The notes beneath the pieces were generated by a model, which was not told the origin of the DNA, made no database searches, and was given only the letters and a program-made list of their open reading frames with translations. The position numbers and the translations under genes were made by a program. From JAJFUI01 sp963754135 (GTDB lineage Bacteria > Planctomycetota > Planctomycetia > Pirellulales > Thermoguttaceae), in contig CAVWEY010000002.1 in the NCBI GenBank assembly GCA_963754135.1, positions 434,001-498,000 on the forward strand: DNA of 64,000 nucleotides. Reading direction: 5' to 3'. Below are positions 30,478-39,221 of the stretch, one piece after another; position 1 is the first letter of the stretch, and the number at the start of each line of letters is the position of its first letter.

Positions 30478-31499
30478 ATGGCAGATAACCCGTGGAACGT
30501 GAGCGAGTCGGCATTACGGATCATTGACCAGCGCCCGTTTTGCTGGCCCGCGGATCTCTCTGCCAGGTTCTGGCCGACGAGGTCGCCGCCGGCCGGAACC
30601 TGATTTATTCGCCGCCCGTCGGCACCAGACCTAAGGTCGAACTTGCCGGTCTTCAACAGTGGGTCGTCGACCGAATGGAGTCGATGATGCGCGTTGTGAT
30701 GGATTTTCAGAACTGGGTGAAGTCCGACTTTAGGCCCCTCTTCGGCGCCGAAGGCAAAGACGACAGGCAATTTATAATTACATTCCCGGCGGACGCCTCG
30801 GCAGAAAGCATCCCCAGAATCGTCGCCATTTCGAGGAGGTTTGGCGCGCTGTACCGCCAAGCAATCGAGTGGTCGCATTCTGTGCGGAACGCGGACGTCC
30901 ATCCCGTTTTCCGCGAGGCAACTTACGAACTCGCTTTCGTTGGCGATGCGGCATTGCGCTATTTCGAAGGCTTCGGTCCGAAGCTTCTCAGCGCTCTTAG
31001 CTCGCGAAGGGGCTCCGCGAAGGTTGGGACGCCGGCGAAGCCGCTTGAGCCGCTCGATCTCAACTTGAGGCTGCCGGACGTCGAACGGTTCGAGAAAGCG
31101 TACGCAACCGCAATCGAGCGCCTGCAAAGCGGGGTTGCCAGCGCCGATTCTCCGCCTGCCGCGGCAGCGGCGGGCTACCTCTACATCCTCACGAACCCGT
31201 CGTTGGGCAACATGATAAAGGTCGGAAAGACGAAACGGAGCCCGCGCGACCGGATCGACGAGCTTTCGGCCGCGACTGGCGTTCCCACGCCGTTTGTGCT
31301 TGCCTTCGATGCCTATGTCGAGGACTGCGACGCAGCAGAAGGGTACGTCCACGCGCGCCTTGAAAGGGACGGCTACCGCGTGGCGAAGAATCGGGAGTTT
31401 TTCAACGTTGACTTGGCGACCGCTATATCCGTCATACTCGAGGCGCAGAAAAAGGTGACGGCGGGGGACAGAAACCGAACGAGGCAGAGCGATGGGTAG
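30478..31499 (+). CDS. T5orf172/GIY-YIG-like nuclease domain protein, frameshifted near 30550
   Basis: GGAGG lies 8 bases before the ATG at 30478 (MADNPWNVSESALRIIDQRP). A slip near 30550 is needed to join it to SLCQVLADEVAAGRNLIYSP; the downstream frame is open to 31499. The N-terminal 220 residues are helical and unrecognised. The C-terminal domain has GYLYILTNPSLGNMIKVGKT, then RIDELSAATGVPTPF and VHARLERDGYR, the pattern of T5orf172/MUG113, a GIY-YIG relative. Its stop overlaps the DUF2971 gene by 8 bases, so the two are co-translated. Confidence 0.7.
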
Positions 31500-32481
31500 C
31501 GAGGTTCATTACCACTACACGTCAGTAGAGACGTTATTCAAGATTGTCGAGGGCCGAAAACTCCGACTGAGCAACATTTCGTTTATGGACGACAAAACGG
31601 AGTTTGAGTGGCTCTGGCGACTGGTCGAAGAGGAGATTATTAAAAGGCGAACGAGCGAAAACTCAACCGAAATCGACCGGAAAAATCTCGGGGATCTGCA
31701 AATCAAGATTGATCGTTGGCGGGGGCCGAACGCGGAAACGGGTGGGAGGCCGATTCCTTATCTGTTTTGTGGTTCATTCACCGAGTTGGAAGACGACCAC
31801 GGCCAATGGACAGAATACGCTGCCGGTGGCAGCGGCGTTGCCATCGGGGTCGATCTGTCGAAAATCACGTTGGCTACGAAAGACCGCAATCTCGATATGC
31901 GTCGTCGGATCAGTTATGACGTACCGGAGCAACGCCGGAGCGTTAATAAGATACTAGACCACTTCATAGGACAGTTCATAGGACAGACTGCCAGAGGAGA
32001 GTTCTTCTCTGATCCATTTCTCGACCTCTTCCAACGCATTGCATGGCAGGCAGCGACGTGCAAGGACCCGAAATTTCTGAAAGAAAAAGAGGTCCGTCTT
32101 GTGCTCCGTCACCCGCTCGCGACCACCGTTTTTAGCGGGGATGTTGTCTCGGGGGATTATTGCACTGTTGATGAGTCTGCGCCTGAGGTGGTCTATGAAT
32201 GTCATAAGGGAAAGTGCAAGCCATTTATGTACGTCGACTTTCCGATTGACGCGATCCGCAGGCTCTGGCTTGGCCCCAAATTTGGAGATGATAAAGCTAA
32301 GGCTGACCTTCAACAGTTCTTGGTGAACAACTATGTTGACGACGAGGTGATTCGTAATATTGAATGCTCAAAGCCGAAATCGGCCGAAATCGGAGGGCCG
32401 AAATCGGGGTCGGCCGAAATCGGGGTCAGACTCTATGCCGTTGCGCTTTTTCGTTGTGAAAGCAATGCTAGCGTGGCGTAA
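31492..32481 (+). CDS. DUF2971 protein with tail reading into IS copy 3
   Basis: The protein starts MGSEVHYHYTSVETLFKIVE; GAGG lies upstream. The YHYTS opening, LSNISFMDDKTEFEWLW and the CGSFTELEDDHGQWTEYA block match DUF2971, a family common in bacterial defence loci; its activity is not established. The native domain ends near residue 290 (VIRNIECSKPK). The tail is made of four GCCGAAATCGG repeats (32373-32426) and then IS sequence up to the stop at 32481, so the natural C-terminus is lost or altered. Confidence 0.75.
   Translation: MGSEVHYHYTSVETLFKIVEGRKLRLSNISFMDDKTEFEWLWRLVEEEIIKRRTSENSTEIDRKNLGDLQIKIDRWRGPNAETGGRPIPYLFCGSFTELEDDHGQWTEYAAGGSGVAIGVDLSKITLATKDRNLDMRRRISYDVPEQRRSVNKILDHFIGQFIGQTARGEFFSDPFLDLFQRIAWQAATCKDPKFLKEKEVRLVLRHPLATTVFSGDVVSGDYCTVDESAPEVVYECHKGKCKPFMYVDFPIDAIRRLWLGPKFGDDKAKADLQQFLVNNYVDDEVIRNIECSKPKSAEIGGPKSGSAEIGVRLYAVALFRCESNASVA
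32373..32426. repeat. GCCGAAATCGG tandem repeat
   Basis: Four imperfect copies of an 11-base palindromic unit at the 3' end of the DUF2971 gene, running into the GGGGTCAGACT site of IS copy 3. Confidence 0.75.
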
Positions 32482-34110
32482 ATGATGTTGGGACGAACAA
32501 AAAGACTCCGTATCCTGGATGAGTCCACAACAAACCGGGCGGCAGGATCGCCGTCCGCATCCAGGAAAGGAGTCTGCCATGATCGTATTGGGCGTACCTC
32601 GGGAGGTCAAGTCGTTCTTTTCCAAAACCACGGCGAAGTGCTCCCGGCCCATCCAACGCGCCTTGGCTCCGATGGTGCTGGCCTTCCTCCTGGCTCCTCA
32701 TCGACGCTGCCTCAAGACGATCGCGGGCGAGGTCCTGGGCGGTCGCTGTCACGCGGCCACGATCTCTCGCCGGCTGACCAACCCCCAATGGCGAACGCGG
32801 GATTGGTGTGTGGACCTGTACGACCGGCTCTTGGACAACGTGGATGCCTGGGAGCGACGACAGGCGAAAGGCAAGCGGCGGCAATGGATCGTGGCCATCG
32901 ACACAACCTACCATGCCACGATGTCGGAGCAGATGGAAAACTTGATCCTCATGTCGAAGCGGCGGAATCCCGCGCGGAAGAACACCCGCCAGCACGCCTT
33001 TCTGATGGGGCTGGTGCTGACCGACCGCGGCGCGCGGCTGCCTGTGCCGCGGAAGAGCTACTACACGGCGGATTACTGCCGCAAACACAAGCGGCGCTTT
33101 CGGACGACGATCGACCTGGCGGCGGCTATGATCCGCGAACTGCGCGTGCCCGACGACGTGGACGTGATCGTGACCTTCGACAGCGCCTTCGATGCCGGCG
33201 CGATCCACAAAGCGTGCCGAAAACGCCATTTTCACGCGGTCTTTCCGCTCGATCCGAATCGGGTGCTGGCCCGCACACCAGACCAGGACGCGGCGTTGGT
33301 CTCGGGCGACCCCGTGGTGGCCTGGACGCGGCGCTGGACACGGAAGGAGTTTGCCCTGCTCGACCTCGCGGTGGACAACGAAGACCACGTCTTCGCCCGT
33401 CGGCGACACGCCGACAACTTGCGAGTCAAGAAAACGAAGCGGCGGTACGCCGTCGCGGCGCGCCAAGCGACGGTCTCCAAGCTGGGCGACTGTCTGATCG
33501 TGGCGTCGTACAAGGAGAATCCGAAGGTGCAACTCTCGCCGGGCCAGTCGGCCGAGTGGTGGGCCTACCATCGCGCCCCAGTTTCGTATCGCCGCGAAGA
33601 CAGTCGCAAGCCGGCGCGTTGGCACCGCAAGGTGCTGGCTTGCACCGATCTGACGGCGACCGCCCGGCAGGTGATCGAGTGGTACGAAGTCCGCTGGCAG
33701 GTGGAACTGTTCTTCCGGGAATTGAAGAGTCGGATGCAGTTCGAGTGTTATGTGCTGATGAAGTTCGAGGCGGTGGAGCGTTACCTGGACATGCTGCTGA
33801 TGGGGTTGTTGTTGCTGGAGCAGCAACGGCTGCGCGATATGCAGCGGGAGGGCGTGAAGATCGGAGCCGACTGGGTACAGGCCCGTGCGACGGACCGATT
33901 GCGGATGCTCGAATCGCTCTGCCAGCGATGGAACGTCGCGTGGATCGAGCATCGTCTGCGTACCGTTGGCGGGCGGTGTCGCCTGCTCCGCGAACTGCGT
34001 CGTCAGACTCCTTGCCAGGTCGCATAAGGCAAACATCGCACAACCGCCCTCAAATACCGAGAAACCAAGGCGTTTCACAACGATTCACCGAAAAAAGCGC
34101 AACGGCATAG
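32433..34110 (+). mobile_element. IS4-type insertion sequence, copy 3 (1678 bp)
   Basis: It has the same ends as the other copies, in opposite orientation. The left flank is GGTCAGACT (32424-32432), the right is TGTCAGAAC (34111-34119). These mismatch each other but pair exactly, inverted, with the flanks of copy 2. Confidence 0.93.
32579..34027 (+). CDS. IS4-family DDE transposase (copy 3)
   Basis: The protein has 482 residues, intact, identical to copy 1 except for one visible Val-to-Ala change (AVAARQATVS). AAAGGAG lies ahead of the ATG. All DDE and YREK residues are present. It could supply transposase for copies 1 and 2 as well. Confidence 0.93.
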   Translation: MIVLGVPREVKSFFSKTTAKCSRPIQRALAPMVLAFLLAPHRRCLKTIAGEVLGGRCHAATISRRLTNPQWRTRDWCVDLYDRLLDNVDAWERRQAKGKRRQWIVAIDTTYHATMSEQMENLILMSKRRNPARKNTRQHAFLMGLVLTDRGARLPVPRKSYYTADYCRKHKRRFRTTIDLAAAMIRELRVPDDVDVIVTFDSAFDAGAIHKACRKRHFHAVFPLDPNRVLARTPDQDAALVSGDPVVAWTRRWTRKEFALLDLAVDNEDHVFARRRHADNLRVKKTKRRYAVAARQATVSKLGDCLIVASYKENPKVQLSPGQSAEWWAYHRAPVSYRREDSRKPARWHRKVLACTDLTATARQVIEWYEVRWQVELFFRELKSRMQFECYVLMKFEAVERYLDMLLMGLLLLEQQRLRDMQREGVKIGADWVQARATDRLRMLESLCQRWNVAWIEHRLRTVGGRCRLLRELRRQTPCQVA

Positions 34111-34795
34111 TGTCAGAACTATTTTCCGGTTCCATCGCGGCGTTTTGGTGGTCTGCCGCGGGGGCGGATCGCGAGGTCGATTTTCAGCCGTCGGCAAAGA
34201 GCATCGACCAGGGCGACGCGCCCCAAGGGCAAGCCCGTTTCGCTGCCGCGGCGGATGGCACCAATCTACCGCCGACGCGGCGCGGTCGCAAGAGGAAGAC
34301 AGTTCTGACGGGGGGAGAAAATGTGTCAGGAACCATTTCAGGGGAAATAAAAACGACGCTACGGAAAGCAATGGTTCCTGACGACGCCCCTTTCCGCCAA
34401 ATGGCCTATTTCTTGGACTTGAAAGGCCCCGTCGCGGGCGATTAGAATGTCCGCTGCCGGAACGTCCGGCCCTTCGGTGCGCTCTTTGGAAATCCGACCA
34501 GTGGACAGCGTCGGGCGGCGTCTAATTCTGGAAAACGACGATTCCGCTGACCAACAAACGGCCGAGGGCCGCCGGGGCTGTAACTTTGGAAATCCGCGAT
34601 TCTGCTGACCAACAGGTCGCGTAGGGTGGGACCAGCGAAGCGCAGTCCCACCACGGCTACTGGCGGGCATTGGTGGGACTGCGCTTCGCTGGTCCCACCC
34701 TACTCTCCGCTGTCACCCGTTGAAGTCCGGCACACGGAGTGTGCCGAATACGTTACCGCACGCGGCAGCGGAAGCGGAGGAGTGAGGGCCGCTTC
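34111..34795. other. Non-coding accessory stretch with several repeats
   Basis: No gene is supported. It contains an inverted repeat GTCAGGAACCATT (34325-34337) with AATGGTTCCTGAC (34370-34382), related to the IS target motif. A roughly 40-base direct repeat with GATTC(C/T)GCTGACCAACA lies near 34540 and 34600. The PE-1 element and a PE-5 unit (near 34728) follow. Confidence 0.55.
34621..34703. repeat. PE-1 palindrome, 33-bp perfect arms
   Basis: GTAGGGTGGGACCAGCGAAG... at 34621-34653 and its inverse at 34671-34703. It shares its outer half with the element at 602-699 and differs in the inner part of the arm, with matching changes on both arms. Confidence 0.88.
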
Positions 34796-37035
34796 TCACG
34801 CCTGTTGTTGCTTCGTCTTCAGCAGCCAGCCGCGGCCGACCAGGAACAGGATCACGGCGAGGGCAAGGAACGTGATAACCGCGGTGGCCGTTTGGTGGGG
34901 GACATTTTCTCCGATCGCCAGTCGGTCGGTCAAGCCCGGGATCAATCGGTCAAAGAGAACCAGGAAGGCGATCAACAGGCCGCCCATCGTCCCGCCGGCG
35001 ATGTACCCGGTGGAGAACAGCGCGCCGGGACTCATCTCGGACTCCAAATCGGAGGCTGGCCCAGTCTCCTTTTTCCGCTTCGTCCGTTCGACCAGATAGC
35101 GGACGAGTCCGCCAATGAAGATCGGTGTGGTCGAGCTGAGGGGCAGATACACGCCGACGGCGAAGGCCAGGGCGCCGACGCCGCTGAGTTCCAGCACGAC
35201 CGCGATCAGCACTCCCAAGAGCACCAACGTCCACGGCAGTTTATGGTTGAGGATGCCCTGGGTAACCAAGGCGAACAGTTCGGCCTGGGGCGCGGCTAAC
35301 CTGCCTTTCAACGCCTTCCCATCGTCCGTCTGCGTCAATTTGCCGTTGATGCCGGGATCGACGAAGAAGACGGGCTGTCCGTGATCATTCAGGAGGTACT
35401 TTCCCCGTTTGACGCCTTCAGAGTTGCCCTCGGCCGCGCGCAGGCGTGGTACGTGTTCTTGTCCGGGCCGGTTTCGCGCGGCAGCCGCGAGACGTCCAAC
35501 GGCTGTTTCAAGTGGGGCACGTTTTCGGGCCTGGTCGAGTAAACCGTGCCGGCGTAGTTCAATGCCAGCAGCGTCCCGCCGATGACCAACGCCGACGACA
35601 GCGAGCCGACCAGAATTGCCACTTCCTGGGAGCGGGGCGTGGCGCCTACGAGGAAGCCCGTCTTGAGGCTCTGCGCGATGGTGCCGCCGTTCGAGCACGC
35701 GACGCACACGATGGCCGCCACGGAGAGGGCGATCAGTTGATCCTTTTGACTGGTCAAGCCCGAGAGGAAAAAGATAATGCACGTCAACAACAGCGTGGCC
35801 ACGGTCATGCCGGAAATGGGGTTGCTCGATGAGCCGATCTCGCCCGTCAGGCGCGCGGAAACGACCACGAACAAGAACCCGAAGATTACAATGAGGACGG
35901 CCGCCACCAGCGAGATCAGCAGGGAGGTGGGCGTTCCGCCGCCTCCGCCCTGCGGATCGAACACCAGGAAGGCCCAGATTCCGGCGATCAAGACCAGGCA
36001 GCCGAAGATCACGGTCCGCATCGAGAGGTCGTGATCCGTGCGGAGCACCCGGCCGACGATGTCACCGGCGCTAGCCCGCATGTCGCGCAGTCCGGCGTAG
36101 ATCGAGGAGATGATCAGCGGCAGCGTCCGAAACATGCTGATGATGCCGCCGGCGGCCACGGCGCCGACGCCGATATAGACCACGTAGAACTCCCGGATCT
36201 TATCGGCATCCATGTTGCGGATCAACGGATCGCCGGCCCGCGCCGGCGCCAGAGGCGTGTTCAGGCCCGCGCCAAAATAGGCGATCATCGGAATCAGCAC
36301 AAACCACGCCAGGGCCCCGCCGGCCACCATGATGCAAGAGACACGGGTTCCGATGATGTAGCCGACCCCCAACAGCGCGGGATTGGCTTCCAAGGCCGGC
36401 GTAGCGCCCTTGAACCAGTCCAACGGGTGCGAAATCACGTCCCGCCAAAGTTTCATGCCGCCCATCAGGAGTTGGTAGACGAAGGCGATGCCAAAGCCGG
36501 CGAAGACCGTCTTGGCGGTGGCGCCGCCGGTCTCGCCGATCACCAGCACGTCGGCGCAGGCGGTGCCCTCGGGAAATTGCAGCACGCCATGCTGTTTGAC
36601 GCAAAACGCCCGGCGCAGAGGGATCATCATCAAAATGCCCAGCAAGCCGCCCAAGATCGAGACGACCATCACGCGGAGCCATTCCATCTCGAAGCCCAGG
36701 ATCATCACGGCCGGCATCGTCACGCCGACGCCGAAGGCGATGGACTCGCCCGCCGAGCCGGCCGTCTGCACGATGTTGTTCTCGAGGATGGTCGCGCGGC
36801 GGAAGCCGAAGCTGTGGGAGAAGCCCCGGAAGAGCGTGATCGCCAGCACGGCGACGGGGACGGAGGCCGAGACGGTCATGCCCACCTTCAACACCAGGTA
36901 GAGCGACGAGGCGCCGAAGATGATGCCCAGGATCGCTCCCACCAGCACGGCCGGCCAGGTGAACTCGGGCAGCGTGGTTTGGGCGGGCACATAGGGCTGG
37001 TGCGCGGGGAAGACTCGAGGGCGTCAGGGGGAGCC
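34796..37035 (-). CDS. OPT-family oligopeptide transporter, frameshifted
   Basis: The long frame (36990-35389) has LPEFTWPAVLVGAILGIIFG and LVLKVGMTVSASVPVAVLA, the start of bacterial OPT transporters, and about ten membrane helices. Near 35440 it must shift to the frame that ends at 34796 and adds a GKYLLNDHGQPVFFVDPGIN segment and four more helices. The N-terminus also seems to need a slip near 37010, because the HQPYVPAQ preceding the GTG at 36990 is family-like, while the ATG at 37035 is in another frame. The expected role is uptake of peptides or metal-peptide complexes across the inner membrane. It lies 41 bases downstream of the kinase gene. Confidence 0.75.
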
Positions 37036-37076
37036 ATGGGCGTGATCCGTCGGGTTGTGGGAGAGAAGCCGGTAGT

Positions 37077-37547
37077 CTACCGGAGTCCCTGGTTCCCTGC
37101 AACCCCCGTGCCGGTCCCTGGCCCGCAGGCGACATTCTCATCCGCGCTATGAAGATGGCCCACCACCATTTGGAGCAACCGGCCGCGATCGACGGGCTTG
37201 GCGATATAGTCCGTACAGCCGGCTTCCAGGCATTGCTCCCGGTCGCCACGCATGGTGTGGGCAGTTAGGGCGATGATCGGCGTGTTGCAACCCATCCGCC
37301 GGAGTTGCCGCGTGGCGCCGTAGCCATCGAGGACCGGCATCTGCATATCCATCAGCACGCAGTCGAACGGCCGGCCTTCCTCGGCGGCACGGCGAAAAAG
37401 CTCGACGGCAATCTGGCCGTCTTCGGCCACGTCGACCGTCGCCCCGCCCGCCTCAACATGAAGGCGATCAGCCGTTGGTTGTCCGGGCCGTCTTCGGCCA
37501 ACAAGACGCGGCCGGAAAGGCGAAAGTCGGCAGGGCCGTTGCCACAA
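37077..37547 (-). CDS. Kinase part 6: receiver domain C-terminal part
   Basis: VDVAEDGQIAVELFRRAAEE, then CVLMDMQMPVLDGYGATRQL with the phospho-acceptor Asp in MDMQMP, IIALTAHTM and DYIAKPVDRGRLLQM with the conserved lysine. The receiver is complete only when joined to part 5 near 37440. Confidence 0.8.
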   Translation of the reverse strand: MWQRPCRLSPFRPRLVGRRRPGQPTADRLHVEAGGATVDVAEDGQIAVELFRRAAEEGRPFDCVLMDMQMPVLDGYGATRQLRRMGCNTPIIALTAHTMRGDREQCLEAGCTDYIAKPVDRGRLLQMVVGHLHSADENVACGPGTGTGVAGNQGLR

Positions 37548-39022
37548 GGTTCAGGTTCCGCGGCGTGGGCGGCCTCGTGGGGACCGTCCAACATGCGGAC
37601 GCCCTCTAGCGGGCCGGTGTCAACCACGACCAGAAACGAACTACCCCTTCCCGGCACGCTCTCGGCGGTGATGTCCCCGCCGAGCATGTGCGCCAGCCGC
37701 CTGCTGATCGTCAGGCCGAGTCCCGTGCCGCCGAACCGCCGCGTGGTCGAGTTGTCAGCTTGCGAGAACGGCTCGAAGATCGAGGCCATTTGCTCCGCCG
37801 TCATCCCCACGCCCGTGTCGATGACCTCGTAGCCGATGCGGGGGTTGGGGTCGTCCCGCGGAGTCATCATGCGCACCACGAGGCGCACGCCGCCGCACTC
37901 CGTGAACTTGATGGCATTGCCCAGCAGATTCAACAGGATTTGGCCCAACCGGGTCGGGTCGGTACGGATGGTCTCGGGGACCGGTCCGCGGTACTCGACA
38001 TCGAGCGAGAGCCGTTTGGCGGTCGCCCGGACCCGCATCAACGAAGCCACTTCGCTCACCAAATGCACGGGTGAGCAGGTGATCCGCTCGACGGTCATCT
38101 TGCCGGCCTCGATTTTCGAGATGTCGAGGATGTCGTTGATGATGCCCAGCAGGTGTTTGCCGTTCCGCTGGATGGTTTGCACGAACTCTTCGCGCTCGTT
38201 GCCGCCGAGGTCGTCCTGCAGAAGCAGGTCGGAATAGCCCAAAATGGCGGTCATCGGAGTGCGGATTTCGTGGCTCATGTTGGCCAGGAACTCGCTCTTG
38301 GCGCGGTTGGCGGACTCGGCAAGATGCTTGGCCTTCTCCAGCGCCTTGTTGGCCGCCTCCAATTCGGCCGCGTAGCTTTCGAGCCGCTCTTCCGCCCGCT
38401 TGCGGCACAAGATGCGCCACATGCCGTCCATGAACAGCGTCAACTGTCTTACATCGTCATCGGCGTAATCCTCCGCCTTGTTGCCCACGCCGGCCACGGC
38501 CACAATCCGGCCGCCATCGAACACCGGAATGTTCATGTGGCGGGTCAGGCGGACGTGTCCCGGCGGGGTGCCCTTCTTCAGGGGATTGGGGGCGGCATAG
38601 TCGTTCGTGATGATCGGCTTCCGCTGGCGGATCGGTTCGCCCCAAAGTCCCGTGTCTTTCACCTGATAGATGATGGGTTTCTCAACCACGGCGCATTCCC
38701 GCATGGCGCTATTCGACCAGTAGTGCATCGTCAGGACCGTTTCATCCTCGTTGGCGAATGCAATATAGCCGATCGTGCTGCCGGTCAGCTCGATGGCGCT
38801 TTCCATGGCGTGCTTGGCGATCTCCGCCGCCGAGCGGTCCGTCATCTGACTCAATTCAAGGAGTTTGTTGACGCGCGCTTCGTCCAGTGTGGCCTTTTCT
38901 TCCGCGCGTTTGCGATCGGTGATATCGGTACTGGTGCCAAAGACGGCGATGTGTCCATCCGGCTGGAGATAGGTCGATCCCTTGGAACGAATCCACAGGG
39001 TTGAGCCGTCGGCTTTCCGCAA
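37352..39022 (-). CDS. Kinase part 5: PAC, GAF-like, HisKA and HATPase
   Basis: The preceding short frame 39023-39220 carries the PAS core (VDGQGQFVNGYMSPATERRL). This frame starts with LRKADGSTLWIRSKGS. A GAF-like domain has ELTGSTIGYIAFANEDETVL and AAPNPLKKGTPPGHVRLTRH. The H box is EFLANMSHEIRTPMTAILGY; the N, G1 and G2 boxes are LLNLLGNAIKFT, VIDTGVGM and GGTGLGLTISRRLAHMLGG. It ends with the start of the receiver, GRVLLAEDGPDNQRLI. Confidence 0.82.
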   Translation of the reverse strand: MRKADGSTLWIRSKGSTYLQPDGHIAVFGTSTDITDRKRAEEKATLDEARVNKLLELSQMTDRSAAEIAKHAMESAIELTGSTIGYIAFANEDETVLTMHYWSNSAMRECAVVEKPIIYQVKDTGLWGEPIRQRKPIITNDYAAPNPLKKGTPPGHVRLTRHMNIPVFDGGRIVAVAGVGNKAEDYADDDVRQLTLFMDGMWRILCRKRAEERLESYAAELEAANKALEKAKHLAESANRAKSEFLANMSHEIRTPMTAILGYSDLLLQDDLGGNEREEFVQTIQRNGKHLLGIINDILDISKIEAGKMTVERITCSPVHLVSEVASLMRVRATAKRLSLDVEYRGPVPETIRTDPTRLGQILLNLLGNAIKFTECGGVRLVVRMMTPRDDPNPRIGYEVIDTGVGMTAEQMASIFEPFSQADNSTTRRFGGTGLGLTISRRLAHMLGGDITAESVPGRGSSFLVVVDTGPLEGVRMLDGPHEAAHAAEPEPCGNGPADFRLSGRVLLAEDGPDNQRLIAFMLRRAGRRSTWPKTARLPSSFFAVPPRKAGRSTAC

Positions 39023-39221
39023 TCAATATTCGCTGGTTGCGTCCTTTGCAAGCGTGCGAATCGCCGTCAAGAGCACCTCTTGCGCGGGCAACAAGTCCTC
39101 GGGATGGACGTAGGAGAAATACTTGTCGAAGCTGTTGCCGATCGTGCCCGCCGGCAAGCCAAGCCGCCGCTCCGTAGCGGGCGACATATAACCGTTGACG
39201 AACTGGCCCTGGCCATCCACC

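Noticed and set aside
27938..34119. Copies 2 and 3 as a composite transposon that moved as one unit
   Set aside because: The outermost flanks (AGTCTGACC and TGTCAGAAC) do not match as a direct repeat, whereas the swapped inner/outer pairing is perfect. Inversion explains the data better.
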